Source: Neurospora tetraspora
Taxonomy: Eukaryota > Ascomycota > Sordariomycetes > Sordariales > Sordariaceae
DNA length: 64,000 nucleotides
Direction of reading: 5' to 3'
NCBI RefSeq assembly: GCF_033439725.1
Contig: NW_026944383.1
Span: 4,774,001-4,838,000, forward strand
In this document: positions 1 to 13,259 of the stretch, piece after piece
How the letters are laid out: each line of letters begins with the position of its first letter
Numbering within the stretch: the stretch's first letter is position 1
Translations under genes and position numbers: made by a program
The notes under the pieces: generated by a model
Databases searched by the model: none
The model's input: only the letters and a program-made list of their open reading frames with translations
What the model was told of the DNA's origin: nothing

Positions 1-3000
1 GCACGAATGATAGCCATTTACTTGCAGGTCCAGGTTTAGTGTACCTACCGGTTAACGTTTTTGCCACTCTCAAGGGGTATTGCGTCTAAAAATGGCAGAC
101 GAGCAACCAAGACACGAGGCATGGCATGTGTCGGTTATGCTCATCATGCTTGTCAATAATATGCCGGCACACTTGATAGAAATCGTAGATCATCTCGAGT
201 TCGAATCGAGTTCCTGATCATCTTTGCTACCGGCCTGTTTGAAGTGTCTTCCACCCCTGATCATCGACTATGAAGTAATGGGGCATTCTTACCGTACTTA
301 CACACAATACATAATTTTTCGTTGATGCCCAATCCAGCCAAAGCGATGATCCGGTGCTTGGAAGTTTGAAACCATCGAGACACTGACAGACCAGATAGAT
401 GCAAGCGGCTATCCTTAATTCTTTATCGATAGTAGGAGGCTCCGAAAGCCGTGCATCGAAAATTCTGCCTTGTGCTACAACGTTGATTGCCTGACCGAAA
501 TCTTATTGTATGAGGCTCTGGGAAGTAGTCGTTATGTTCTGTGTTTGTGTAGTAGCCGGTAGGCAGTCAGGCTCAACCGGTGGGTTTGTGGTTCCAAAGC
601 ACCGCTTTTCATATGATGCCATGTTTATGACTGGGAGATATTCTACGGGCAAGTGTAGTGTAACTGGCTCCGTGTTCCCTGGGAGTCATCCTCGCACCAC
701 GCTGGCGGTCAAGCAAGACGTTGATTCTTTTGTAAGGAAGAGCGACTGCGATGGTGATATCAGGAGGTGTGAATGTGATACCTTGGAACCTTTGCTTTCA
801 TTCGGATGACTGCATGTTTCTGGCTGTGATTCTGGCCAGCCCTATAACACAGTACCGTATACCCACTTGGACTATTCTATGTGTATTGCTCCCTTGGTCG
901 AACAGCAGTCGGTCGATGAAATATAGATGATGCTAAAGTTCTTGTCCCGAAAAGCAAGTCTTGGGATTTCTTGTGATTTCTTGTGGTTTCTCGATGTCTC
1001 ACTGGTCGGACTATTTTATCGTTCGAAGCTTCAAGCTGCATGATTGCGTCACAGGGTCACCCACAAACCCCGCTGGCACCGCTGAGTGCTGGCGACGCTG
1101 CCGCCGGCTGTTGAGATTTTCCGCTTCTTCAACTCCGTCTGGACCTCAGCCCGGATGTGCCCAAGACGATAACGGCGACGCCGACGGCATTGTTTTTTTC
1201 GCTTTCGCATCCCGAGAATTTGGTTCAGTGAAGACGGGATCAAAGCGCAAGGAGATGGGACGACTTCATCCGAACGGGTTCATTCTGAGATTTTGGTCCG
1301 ATGTCGTGAGAATCCCGATCGGATGATTGGTAGATCATGGTTCGTGTGACGGGGGAGTCAAGGGAGGCCCGTGTAAACATGTGTACGAGGTGGTGAGCGG
1401 ATGCGATGACGAAGATCACAAGCAAAGAGAAGATTTGACCTGTTTGATTTTCACGACTGTGAGTGGAAAGCAATGGACATGGTGGGGCAGGCTAAAACAC
1501 ATGGAGAGGGGACGGGAACGAATAAGGGAGGGGCAGTGGAGGGGAGCATGCCGTCGTAGGGACAAGCGGAAGGGCCGAGAAGGAGGGGCAGAACTGAAGC
1601 CGTCGTCTCATGAGCTTCAGCCCAGCCAGTAAGAGGCATTCATAGCCTGAAGCCCAGCGCGACTATTTGCTGACTAGATTTCTGAAATCCCGCGCTCTGT
1701 TTCCGTTGACGGAACCCCAAGACAGAGGAGCTATCACTATGCCGTGGAGTCGGCTGTCGACGGCCGCGGCCTGCCCGCCCGTGACGCCGTGGGTTCAAAC
1801 CTCTTCAGAGCCTGTCGCGGCACAGCCCTCCTGCAGGACGACGTAAAGACGGAACTTGTGCTGTTGGGCGTTGCGGCTGGGCATGCAGTTATGCACTAAG
1901 AAGCAGCTAGTAAAGTGGCTGGTTATGATAGTTTTACCCGCTGCCAGTGGAAACAATTGTCGACTTTCCACTTCTCGAGCTTGACACATCCAAAGCCATT
2001 GTAAGGCGACGGCATCGCCAGCTCCGGGTCTCTACCCTTTTCGGTAAATGATGGTGACTGCCGGGTGGCTTTGCTGGTGGGAAGATTCTAGACTTTGAGG
2101 TTGACGGGACGAACCCAACGGCGCAAAACCATCGGCTATCGTGAGTTCCTGAGTAACGTAACCCGAGTGTAATCAAGTGCAATGTAATGTACCCCAAACC
2201 CGTCAACTCAATCCACAAACTTCAGTCTCACACTGACTAGTTCACTTGGTCTTCACTTCACCAACACCAAGCCCAGATAAACATACGACGCGGCATCACT
2301 TCTTTCATTGACATACGTGGTTGAATTTAAGCTTGTTGCGATGAAACTAGATATTGTCCCTGTTGTTGTTTCTAGGGGACCAGCCCCCTCAGATCTCATA
2401 CAGCCCGGTACGTACCGTAATGACACTCCATTACACTATGTCGGGCCAGGGGTTGGTAAGTTTGGATGGAACTTGGGATGGCGCCTCGGCCTCACGGCAA
2501 GCGCTGAGCAGACGACACTAGGGCGCAAGGATGCAGCCTGTTGTATGGGATGGAGACCAAACTGCGCTTGAGCAGGCTCCAAGAAAAGGCACTGAATGGT
2601 TCCCCCCAGCACCTTCCCAGTTATGGTGGGATGATGACGTTGGTTTCGAGCCCAATTACACTCCCGGGCAATTGGCTGGACGTCCAATGTCTGGGCGGTT
2701 CCCAACCTCAACATGCTCAACCAGGGCAGTCATTATGGGAAAAAGAACATCAACATGGCCAGAAACTGGTCACAAACCGGGCCGGACCCTGAAACTTCGT
2801 CAGACCCAACTTTGCTTCGGTAATGTACTATCACGTATCATGCTACGCCCGGGTGTTTGTTCCACTGAGGAGGGAACGAGTTGGAGTGTGTGCCAGTCAG
2901 TTGCAGTCACTCCTCCCCGGTGTTGCTGCGCAATTCCAGAGTGGGTTTCGGGAGCCTTCTTCTCCATGCCCCTCCCGTCACTGCCTCCTTCCTTAAATGT

Positions 3001-3584
3001 GTTTGTCTACTTCTCCTCTCTCCGTATCCCGTTATCTCCAGTTTTTGTCCTTCAGACTGCAAGTTCATAAGCATCAAGAGGTCCTCGTTCTGCAGTCCTC
3101 TCAGCAGGTCATCAGAGTCTTCTCGTAGGTTCCCGTCAAGAACATAGGTACCCAGATCGGTCCTAACCGCAGCCCAACCACACGGATTCCAGGCCGACAG
3201 TCATCCATCACATCATCAGCTGAAGAAGGAACTTGGTAGCTTGCCAAGATCACGGTCACACGCCCACTCTCTTCCACTCGCCCACCCTGTCTGTCTAGTC
3301 CACTTCCTAGTCTCAGACCAACCCCGCCCTCACTCCCACCCTCTCTGTCCACGAGTTCCTTCTCCCGGCTTCCCCTCTTACTTAAACGTCAGGCTCTGCC
3401 ACACTTCGCAGCCTAGAAGAAGGCTGGCTTGAGAAATTTTCATAACCCAGTCATCACCCCGCTGGCCTGAGATTCCAGACTTCACCTGGTCACACATCCT
3501 CTCTCGGTCCTTCACCGGCTGTTCATACCACCACCCAACTACAACACCAACAACCACAACAACCAACATCATACACTAGCGACC
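1..3584. other. Upstream non-coding stretch, no convincing gene
   Basis: GC-balanced DNA with only short open frames (longest 179 codons, 2531-3070 +), none showing a recognisable domain, intron-linked continuation or family resemblance. The last 350 bases before the first gene (about 3240-3580) are strongly pyrimidine-rich on the + strand and end in a CAACAACCAACA-like run. That pattern is typical of a fungal promoter/5' leader and fits the gene starting at 3585. A 99-codon frame at 510-809 has a hydrophobic start but nothing else in its favour. Confidence 0.5.
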
Positions 3585-5436
3585 ATGGCCAGCAGAAGCC
3601 GGGTCGAGTTCGACGACTACTACAGGGAGTCACCCCGCCGCGCTCCTAGCCGCGCTCCTAGCCGTGCTGCTAGCCGTGGCCCTCCTGTCCGCTACGCGGA
3701 TGAGGATATCGATATTCACATCCATGAGCGTGACCGTACTCCCGCCTTCCTGCGTGACGACAGGCGCTCCGAAGCAGGCCAGCTGGTGCTGAGGCAGAGG
3801 GAGGTCGAGACTGTTGAGCGTCCCCGGCGAAGGTCACCCAGCCCTGTGCATATGCACGAGCGCATCGTCCACAGAGCTAGGAGTGTCAGCCCTGAACCCC
3901 GGAGACGCACTGAGGAGTCGGACATTCACATCCATACCGTCGACCGTGTCCGCGAGTCCAGCCGCCCTCCTGCTGACAGGATTCGCGCAAGCACCCGTAT
4001 TGTCGAACGTCAGAGGAGCCCGTCTCCTCCCCGCATGGAGAGGCTTGAGATTCGGGAAACTCAGCGGGAACGCCAGCGACCTCGCTCCCCTTCGCCTGAC
4101 CGGAACATCCGTGAGCACATTCGCATTGTTGAGAGAGAGAAGGAGCGTGAGCCCAGCCCGCCGCCTCAGCCTCAGCAGCCTCAGGTCATCAAGGGACCTG
4201 TCATTGAGAGAGAAGTCATCACTCACTACCGCGATATCGACCATGGTACGTTACTTCTCCAACCCATACTGCAGAATTCAAGCTTGCAGAACACTAACAC
4301 ATACAAGGCATGATCTCCGTGCGCCCACCATCTCGGCCTGCCTCCCCAGTTCGCCGCAAGCAGCCGCAACTTTCCGAGACCGAGATCGACATCTACACCT
4401 CTCGCAAGGACACCGAAATTGACATCCACAGGCACGCCTCTAAGAGCCGTGGCCGCTCTCAGGAGCGCCGCTCGCCCAGACACGCTTATGATGACGATCT
4501 CATGATCCACGCCGATGCCGGTCGCCTCCATGTCGACGTCGAGCGTCGCCGCAGCGTTTCCCGCAGTGGCGGCCGTCGTGCCCATTCGGAGGCTCCTCCC
4601 CACATTGACTTTGACGATGAGGCTAGGTACATCACGTCCAAGATCGACTCGAGGGGCCAGATGGGCGAGGCGTACAACGGTATCACCAAGGACTGGACCA
4701 TCATTGATGTTCCTCCCGGAACCGAGCGCGTGCGGTTGGATGGTGCCGGTGGTGCCTCTGCCGAGGTCACATGGCAGAAGTACAGCGGAGTTAGGCGCTC
4801 CCAGTTCATCCCTGAGCGTGATGAGAGGAGTGTCGTTTCCGCGTCCTCTGCGTCTGACCGTGACTATGACCGTGAGCGCGACCGTGACGCCCGCGATAGC
4901 CGACTCAGCATTCAGATCTACAACGAGCGGGGCGGTGATGACCGGGAGAGGGTGACCGAAAGGATTACCGACAAGCGCATCAGCATCCACGGCTCGCAGA
5001 ACCCCCGTCGTAGCGAGATGTGGACCGAGATCACCAAGGATCTCGTCACTCGTGAGGCTATTGAGGAGCTTGGTTATGACTACGAGGAAACTGAGTACTT
5101 CTTCTATATCATGCAGTACCTGCGCTATGTAAGTTGCCTTCCAGTTGAACTCATACTTTCTGGGCCAGTCACTAACCCAGTAAACAGGAGGATGTTCTTC
5201 GCTGCGTTCAGCTTTCCGACAAGATTCGCCAGGCTCGCAAGGACCGCATTCGCGAGATTCAGTGGGAGCGCGAGTACTCTCGCGATGACTACGATTTCCG
5301 CGATCACCACCACAACAACCAGAGCCACAGCCGCCATCGCTCGCGCGATGATCGCTGGGACGACGATCGCGAGCGTATCGTCGAGCACGAGGTCATCTAT
5401 GACAGGCACAGCACGGTTGGGGGCAGGTACCGCTAA
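3585..5436 (+). CDS. Arg/Ser-rich protein with C-terminal DUF8035-like domain
   Basis: Three exons: 3585-4245, 4308-5128 and 5188-5436, giving 576 residues. The introns (62 and 59 bp) are GT-AG and keep frame exactly; the first splits a Gly codon. The first ~220 residues are low-complexity and highly charged, rich in RSPSP, ERDR and IDIHIH motifs, as in SR-type or intrinsically disordered proteins. The segment from about residue 456 (SEMWTEITKDLV) into exon 3 (DKIRQARKDRIREI) is helical and resembles the fungal DUF8035 domain, from memory of the family. The middle part has a conserved-looking WTIIDVPPGTERVRLDG stretch. The function of the family is not established. The start was chosen as the first ATG after a pyrimidine-rich leader, with context ACCATGG. 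It converges on the MED17 gene. Confidence 0.85.
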
Positions 5437-6738
5437 ACTCTCACCTTTGATGCGGATTACGACTCGACTATAGACTTGGCACGTTATGTACGGGAAGGTA
5501 ATACCAAGCGCGTTGGATGAAACGGTACTGCTTTTCATTCTATTACCATCTTATTCTGCTTATACACTATTTTTCCCTTGGTTTGGTTTTGGATGGTTCT
5601 TTTTGGTTAATCATGTTACCCCTCACGTCATGTCACGATGTATGTCATGTTTGGTTGTTATTTTGGATGGTAGATCTTATGACTTATGACGAAAAAGAAA
5701 AACATTACGCATGAAGATGATGAACAATTCATGCATGCGATGAATGTCAATGAGTCCCGCATTCAGAATGTTGGTTATACGTACGTTTCATAGCGGAAGG
5801 AGCGGGAGCAGGAGGGTGTAGTGGGTGGTGTTGTTCTTAGACCAACAAAGCATATACCTGAAGGTAGCACGCACGAATCTTTACGACGTTAATGATCAAT
5901 TTGTGCCCATATCTTTGTGGACTGTCAGTGGCTTCCACGACTCTCCTAGTATTTCGTTTCATTTTCTGTTCCAGGCTAGTCATATTTGTACGAGCTGCCG
6001 TTCAGAACCTCGCACGTAGGTAATCATTTGTAACCTTGTCGTCGTTCGTGATACAGTATGACAGGCTGTACCCCGAGAGTCGATCAAGTAAACAAAGGGG
6101 GAAAGGGGGTGGCGAGTTATTTTCAGAACTTGGCCGTACCACCCTGGAGGTGTCAGTTGGCTGTAGAACCCTTCAGTTGGTTGAGATGACTGGTACTCGC
6201 TGTTCCGCGGACATGGAACCATGACATGAGCATGCTGCTACTAGGACTTTAGGCTGAGGCAGAAAGAAAACAAGAAGAAACCGTTTTGAAACCACATCGA
6301 TGGAAAGAAGACTGCCATATTTTCCGGCTACGCAGTCCGGTACCGCACGCCGAAATAATGATTTGTCAAAAGATGTAAGGAAGGGGTAAAGTATTTATGT
6401 ATGCATGTGTATCTATAACCGTAAGCCGTTAACCGATCTAGATAGACGGGTACGTTTCTCCCCGCTGTAGACCCAGCTTAGCCCTCTCTCTTGTGCTTCA
6501 GTCTTCAATCTTCAGTCTCATTCAGAGACAGTTTCGAGAAAAAATACGCTTCATTTGCGTCCAACATCCGCGTCCACTCCCGCCTTTGGTCCTCGACGTT
6601 GTCCATCAAACCCAACGGGCAATCCTCCTCACCGAAAAAGGCTTGCAACCAACCGCTGTACCACTCACGTATCCAAGTCCAAGTCAAAGTCAAAGTCCCA
6701 GATATGGAAGGTAATGGGTATGTCTCATCTTGAGCTTC
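5437..6738. other. Intergenic region between convergent genes
   Basis: 1.3 kb between the 3' ends of the DUF8035-like gene (+) and MED17 (-). It should hold both 3' UTRs and terminators. I see only short chance frames, no RNA gene and no repeat. Confidence 0.5.
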
Positions 6739-8712
6739 CTAAGCAGACAACACCGACGACGACGATGGTCCATTTGCCAAGATGTGCTTGACGATGTCAT
6801 CTAGACTGCCGCCAGTCTGACCGGCACCGGCGCCCAAAGCAGTCCACTTCCATTCATTGTGAACGCGCTTGCCGTCTTCCATGAAGTCTCCGGTGACGCG
6901 CAGCTCTGGCTCTGTTGCTGCTGCGTCGTCAACCCCATCACCTCCAGCATCGCCGCGGGTGTGGTTCGAGACAAAAGCAAACCGGACACCGAAAGTCTCG
7001 GTATCGTCGTCGACTAGACCGAGGTCATCTGGGTGGATGATCCAGGTTGTAGTATTAGTAGCAGAAGGAGTTGGGATTTCGCCGTTGTTGCCCTTATTCC
7101 CGCTGTTACGCATCTCCTGAACAAGAGGGTAATAATACATGGTCAGCGCGCGGGGCACCGCATTACTGAGATAGCGGACCAGCTCCTTGATATTCTCGTA
7201 GACCGAGTCGGTCTGGTTAGGCGGGAACGAGCTGGTGAGGTGGTTAGACTGCGGATGGAGGAGGTAGATGGAGAATCGGGTGCCGAAAACGGGGGATGGC
7301 TTGGCCAGGATGCGCAAGCGCGAGGCGGGCGTGATGGTCAAGTCGAATTGGACTTCGGAAGGGTGGAGGAGGGTGTTCATGAGCGCCTCGGAGGGCGGAG
7401 CGGTGGGGGAGCCCTTGTTGATGCTTTCGGTCATGCTGAAGGAGGATTGGATCCCTGCGGAGCGGAGAGCGGCGCAGAAGGCGGCTAGGAAGGTGGTGCA
7501 GTCTTCCAGTGTCTTTTCGTGTCTGTAGTAGGTGATGATGGGGAGGAGAAGGTTGTAGGGCGGCGGCGGACCCCTCACGGCGTTGGGCGCGGTCCGCTCA
7601 GAGCGCTTGAGCTGATTTTGCCTGTGAGCATTGCTCAGAAGGAGGTGGAGGGTGATCGAGGCCGTCTCGGCGTCGAGATTACCGGGTAGAGGTGCCCTGG
7701 AGGGATCTTGATCTTCCAAGCCCACCAGCTCGAAGGAGATGGACCGGTTTGGATCAAGAGCGCAGGTTACAGCCGACTGTTCTAGGCGGACATGGTGACC
7801 GTGCAGTGTGCGACCTTCCCGGTTGATTTCGTGCCATAGCTCTTGCGCAAATATGGTATTCCGTGCCTCTTTAACGCGATCGTCCAACGGAGCATGGTCG
7901 GGTAGGGGCCGAGGAAGAGGTGATCTTCCGATGACCTCCCCGTTGTGCAGAAGGGTGACCTGGAGACGTTCAGATCTGGAACCCATTCTCCCGTATTCCA
8001 GGCGGACCGAACCATCCTCAGCCCTTTTCAGAGGCGCAACGCTGTTGTTCTTGAACATGGGCGCAGCATTGGAGAAGCCAAACTTGACGGCCATGTCGTG
8101 CGGTTCTTGGGGTAGGCGGGCGGTTGACCAGCCCTTTTGGCTAACGGTCAAGACTTCCTGCCAGTATTTTGTCTCGGAGTTGATCTCTTGGCGAAGCCTG
8201 TTCGCAGCGGCAAGAGCAGTATCAGCTGCCTCGTTGAGGGCGACCAGTCGCTTGCCGATGGTGATCAGCTTGTTGTCGGCCACTCTACTCTGGGTCAGAG
8301 GAGTCGGCGCGTCGAGCTGGGTGGCGCCGATGGATCCGATCGGAACTTGACTTCGTAGCCATGGCGAAATAGAGACGGCGGCTTGAGTGGGGATTTCTTT
8401 GGAGAGAAGGAGCGAGATAAAGTCGAGGAAATTCGAGGACATCTGGATGGCCTGGCCGAGGTTCATGACGATGTTGTGGCGAGCAGCAATGATATCGGGT
8501 TTCTTGGAGTCGTCGTCGGCCTCCTGATCGGTAACCATTTCGACATCTTCGTGAATCCCATTGCGCTCGGCAATGACGTTCCTGCGCACTTCCTCTTCGT
8601 TGAGAGCTCGAAAACCGCCGGGCTCTGCGTTGACGCGTCGGATGAAGTCGGCGATTGTTTGGGGCCCTCTACTGTTTGGCGGCCGTGGCCGTAGGTTGAG
8701 AGGAGAATCCAT
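6739..8712 (-). CDS. MED17: Mediator of RNA polymerase II transcription subunit 17 (MED17/Srb4)
   Basis: Single uninterrupted frame of 657 residues. MED17 is a core subunit of the Mediator head module and is needed for activator-dependent and basal RNA polymerase II transcription in the nucleus. The N-terminus (MDSPLNLRPRPP, then IADFIRRVNAEPGGFRAL) and the following blocks (ISPWLRSQVPIGSIGA; a helical stretch with KRLVALNEAADTALAA; YWQEVLTVSQKGW) match the fungal Med17/Srb4 pattern as I know it. Length fits fungal MED17 (about 600-700). The frame is open 34 codons further upstream (to 8814), but the MDSPLN start at 8712 is chosen because family members begin there and the upstream residues are not Med17-like. 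The start lies only about 240 bp from the RIP-mutated island, so its promoter is squeezed between the gene and element C. Confidence 0.92.
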   Translation of the reverse strand: MDSPLNLRPRPPNSRGPQTIADFIRRVNAEPGGFRALNEEEVRRNVIAERNGIHEDVEMVTDQEADDDSKKPDIIAARHNIVMNLGQAIQMSSNFLDFISLLLSKEIPTQAAVSISPWLRSQVPIGSIGATQLDAPTPLTQSRVADNKLITIGKRLVALNEAADTALAAANRLRQEINSETKYWQEVLTVSQKGWSTARLPQEPHDMAVKFGFSNAAPMFKNNSVAPLKRAEDGSVRLEYGRMGSRSERLQVTLLHNGEVIGRSPLPRPLPDHAPLDDRVKEARNTIFAQELWHEINREGRTLHGHHVRLEQSAVTCALDPNRSISFELVGLEDQDPSRAPLPGNLDAETASITLHLLLSNAHRQNQLKRSERTAPNAVRGPPPPYNLLLPIITYYRHEKTLEDCTTFLAAFCAALRSAGIQSSFSMTESINKGSPTAPPSEALMNTLLHPSEVQFDLTITPASRLRILAKPSPVFGTRFSIYLLHPQSNHLTSSFPPNQTDSVYENIKELVRYLSNAVPRALTMYYYPLVQEMRNSGNKGNNGEIPTPSATNTTTWIIHPDDLGLVDDDTETFGVRFAFVSNHTRGDAGGDGVDDAAATEPELRVTGDFMEDGKRVHNEWKWTALGAGAGQTGGSLDDIVKHILANGPSSSSVLSA

Positions 8713-8950
8713 TGTCCGTATAATGACTTCAAATATGCTGAATAAGTGTGGCCTGGCAAAGTATCGTTTCTGTCGTGGTTGTTTGCGTTGTAAGAAGCCA
8801 TGCAGCTTGGTCAAGGCGACAGAGCTTCGCGGTTGGAAGCCGAGTGCCAGTGGAAGCTGCCTGCCGAATCACGGCGGGGACGCACAGACCACAGTATCCG
8901 TGCCGTTCCCGTTCAGTTGACCCCCACAGCAGGCTTTGGCTTCCGGGTCC
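8713..8950. promoter_or_regulatory. MED17 upstream region abutting element C
   Basis: About 240 bp of normal-composition DNA between the MED17 start codon and the first base of element C. It must contain the MED17 core promoter unless transcription begins inside the retroelement. No clear TATA box was seen. Confidence 0.4.
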
Positions 8951-9158
8951 TGTCAGAAAGCACGGCTAAGTAGATTGATTCAACGATAAAAATGGGTAAA
9001 CCTCTATATTGTATGTATATCTAGGAAGAGTGTTGTGGAACCAGAATTGGGGGCTCCTAGAATATTAAGAGGGTTTGTAACCATTTAGGGAGGTTAGGAA
9101 GCTAATCCTCTTTCAAAACCCTCTCCTTACTAGCTGGATTTAACCCTCTAAATTAATA
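8951..9158 (-). repeat. Left LTR of element C
   Basis: 208 bp, collinear with 17884-18091. Differences between the two are mostly C:G to T:A transitions. This copy is clearly the more AT-shifted: a TG-rich run kept in the right LTR is TA-rich here. It shares the block GGGGGCTCCTAG and the end block ACTAGCTGGATTTAACCC with its partner. Confidence 0.9.
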
Positions 9159-9996
9159 TACCTCTCCAATTAAAGTCTTATAAAAACGAAACTGCCTAAG
9201 AAAAGAAACTATCCACATAACTATCCTAGGATTAATTTCCTTGTTAATTTCATCCAACTCAATATACTATATTACGTTCTCCCTATTCCTTAATTCCTTA
9301 TCCTTCACTAAATCTATTCCTAATAGCCTTATAAACTCCTTATATTTCTCTATATCTAATACGTTCGTTAACCTATCTACAAGCATTTTTATAGTCTATA
9401 GGTACTTAATTTTAATTCTCTTAGTAAAACCTCCTATTTTACCTAATATTTATAAATATTTATATATTTAAACTTAATTACCAATTTAATAGCCTTTATA
9501 ATTAACGCTCTAATTATCTATTAATTATTATAATTAAGCGTAGAGATAGGATTAACTAGCCTTATAATAAGATTTATAATTAGCCTCATCATAAAGATAA
9601 CTTCCTTTACTATATTAATTATTACGAAAAATTCTATTTTTATTGTAGAAGTAATTATAGTAACCTATTTAGTAGCGCCCTAATAGATTAAATCGCTAAA
9701 CGATTTAATGGTAAAACTTTATAAGCTCTTTCTATTTATAAAGTTATCGGCAAATAACGAATTTAAAATCATATGAAGAATATTATTTCTTTTAAAATAG
9801 AGCGCTATATTAATGGTTGCGTAGAAGTAATAAAGTACTTTATTTATAATTTTATAATAATTTAAATTAGGGTTATAATTATATTTAGAAAAATAGTTTG
9901 TAATAAAGGCAATGTTTAATCGAATAATAACGGCGGTATAAAATACTAATCCTATTTTAATTTAATAGAAATAAATTAAATAAGGGGAGGCTCTAC

Positions 9997-10282
9997 TATA
10001 AGAAGCCAAAATTAGCTTGAGGCAAACTTGCCTCTCGCCCGACTTAATATAAATTAAGTCGAAGCAAGCTCGTATAACTATTATAACCCGATCCTATCTA
10101 AATTAAAGTAGGCTCGCCTATCTTTAATCGAGCAAATTAGGGACGATTTACAGCTACTATATATATTAGCTCAATTCGACTTATATAGGAATTAAGTTGG
10201 GATCTTATTCGGATTATTAATAAATTAATTACTATTATTATATTAAAGTCCAGTTTAATTATAACGCTTCGGGCTTTTTATA
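9997..10282 (+). repeat. 5' LTR of element A copy 1
   Basis: 286 bp. Contains the shared blocks CTCGCCCGACTTAATATAAA and GCTACTATATATATTAG, and ends in GGGCTTTTTATA. Same length as its 3' partner. Confidence 0.9.
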
Positions 10283-13259
10283 AATAATACCCAATTAATA
10301 GGCTTAAACTCATTAATTATACTATACAATTTTTATTTTTATTTTTATATATAAATCGCTAACCTACTATAAAATAGCCCGGCCTCGTACCTATATTACT
10401 AACTAATTATACCTTTAACATTTTATCGAATCTACCTTTAATTATATTCGATTTATCTAATTACGCGGTCTAACGCAACTTATGTTATATATTTAACTAT
10501 TTATACGCGAATTTAAACGCGAAATAGTATTGAACAATATTAAATAATAATAAACGATAGTTTTAAACCCTAATAGGATTTTTATCTATTATTACTAATA
10601 ATTAATTAAATATAATAATTAAAATAAAAATAATGAAATAATTTCGAAACGCTATATTACCCGCTTTTCCCCGATTTTAGTCTCTCGACTTCTATATCCC
10701 TAAAAGTTTATTTAAGATTATAATTAAATATATATAAAAATATAATGTACAATCGGTCGAATAGGTACCCCCGGTAAATAAATTTTTTAATTAAATTGAA
10801 AATTAAAATAAGTTTTTTGATAAATCCAAAAATAAATTAAAGTCCGAAGATTAAACTGGCTATAATTACGATAAATTATAAATTACGTTAAGTTACCCTA
10901 CCGATTACCTTTTATAAATATTCGAATTTATTTAAATTAAAAACGAGCCCGAATTCGAAAATTATTCTACTCGGAATAATAAAACTATTTCTAATTAAAC
11001 CGAATTTATTAAACGCGAATCTAATAAAGCCGACCCCTATACGGAATTGAAATTTTATAAGGCCAAATATAAATATTCAAAATTTAAAACCCTTTCGAGG
11101 GAGAAGTAGGGATTTTCGTCCTCTATTAATATTAACTCCTTAAAATTTAAAGCCCGACCCGAATTAAAAAGGACTAATTCTAATTAATTTGCTATTAAAT
11201 CTTAGAAGTTTAAAGCCCAGCCCGAGCTAGAAAGAGCTAATTTTAATTAATCCGCTATTAAATTTTAAAAATTTAAAGCCCGACCTAAAGTAGAGAGGGT
11301 TAATTCTAGTTAATCCAAAATTAAATTCCTGAAATCTAAAATCCTATTCTAAGAAATTAAATTATAAAGTTCAGAAGATATAAATCCGCTATTACGTAAT
11401 ATAGAGTTTAACCTATTTTTATTAATAAACATTTAATAAAATATAGAAAATTCTATTCAATCGTTATTTTAATTTAATATTAAAATGTAATATATACCCG
11501 AATTACTATGAAGCACCTATACCTTCTTACTATTTTAAAATCTATTAATTAAGAAACGAGAATAATATAAATAAGCCTCTACCTTAATTTTATATATAGG
11601 GAATAATATTATAAATATATTGAATATATTTACTTTAAGTAAATTTAATTTACATAAAAGTAATAACGTTCTTATCGTTTTATTACTAAATTAGACTTTC
11701 GGAAATTAATTTATATTCATTTTATAAATAAGTCGGCTCTAAAATAAATCGCGCTACTTAAATCCTATATTAATTTCCAATATAATTTAATAAATTAAAT
11801 ATAGAAGAAGTTGCAAACTTATAGTTAGTAATTTAGAATTAAAAATATTTAATTCTAATTAAAAGTTTTAGTTTTATAGGAAGTAAAGGTAATCAAAAAG
11901 AAGAAAGAATTCCTTTATAACTTGATACTTTAACCGAATTAAGTAATTTATTTCGTTACTAACCCCTGATAGTAGAATTAATTTGGAACTCTAATAATAA
12001 TTTTTTTAGCCGATTATAAGGAAATAACGATATTTTATTTACAAATATAATTAAAAATTAAAATTACCTTTTTTTTTCAATTTGGAAATATTAAAATTTA
12101 ACCTCCGTAAATTAAATTCAATTTAAAGGTAATAACGCCCGAACTTAAAAAACAATTCTAACCGTATTTAATTAAAATTTATGAATAAGAATAATTAAAC
12201 CTACTCTTAGTAAATATTAAATATATTTTATAAATTCTCTTAGTAAACCCCTTCCCTAAATTTCTAAACTAATTTAAATTCTTCCTTTTTTATTTTCGGG
12301 AATAAATTAATAAAGGCTATCTCTAATAAAATTACCAATTACGCCCGTTCTAATATCCCTACTACTTTAAATTCCTAAAATTATAATTAACATATTAAAT
12401 TTACCTCCTGTTAGGGAATAAATTACAAAAGAAATAAAAATACTAAATTTTATACTACCGCCTTCAATTTAAAACCTTTTTCGAAAACGTTTCAAATATT
12501 AATAAAATTTTTTACAAACTATAATTAATAAGGCCATTATAATTATAATTAAAGAAATAAAATTATTAATTCAGCCCCGCTACCGAAATTCAATTTAAAT
12601 AATATAATTACAATTATAGAAATCCTAATTACTATTATTAAAATCTCTTTAAAAAATAATAATAAACGGATAGAAAAATTAATTATAGATTTAACTACAA
12701 TTTTATAAAATATTTCTAACACCGACGGCCCAAACAGCAATTTTTGTAATTAACAATCTAAAAACGTCAGATACTTCTATCCGGATATACTAAAATTTAA
12801 ATATAAAGGATAAAAATATTATTAATATAAAAGTAATACCTATTTTAAATCCGTCTTACTATTTTTCAAATCGGTCTAATCTAATACTATTATAATAAAT
12901 AAAAAAGAATATTTAATCCTAAACCTCTACAAATTCTTCTATAACGTAATAAAAACTTAATAAATTACCTAATTTACCGTCCGTTAACGTTCTAATATTA
13001 AAATTAATATTAATTCCTAAAAGAAAATAATAAATAATCGTTTCCGCTTAAATAAATCCTAAATCTTAACCAAACTCGATTTATTCTATTATATCTATAA
13101 AGCTTACTGTAATAATAAAAGAATTAAAAATATTTAAATCTAATACTACCCCTAAGTAAATAGATCGGAAGGAGGGTAATATAATAAAATTTTTCCTCTT
13201 TTTATATATATAGCATTTAAATTCTATATTGAAACGATGAAATTTAATTTGGAGGGTAT

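Noticed and set aside
180-225. GAGTTCGAATC resembling a tRNA B-box
   Set aside because: It is part of a small hairpin (CTCGA...TCGAG) whose loop is out of register for a T-arm, and no A-box lies upstream.
510-809. 99-codon frame with hydrophobic start, possible small secreted protein
   Set aside because: No domain, no cysteine pattern and no intron-linked extension; a frame of this length is expected by chance.
1740-1815. GGGTTCAAACC resembling a tRNA B-box
   Set aside because: Neither a matching T-stem nor an A-box at the right distance.
2531-3070. 179-codon frame upstream of the DUF8035-like gene
   Set aside because: Low-complexity, no family resemblance; it overlaps what looks like promoter/leader DNA.
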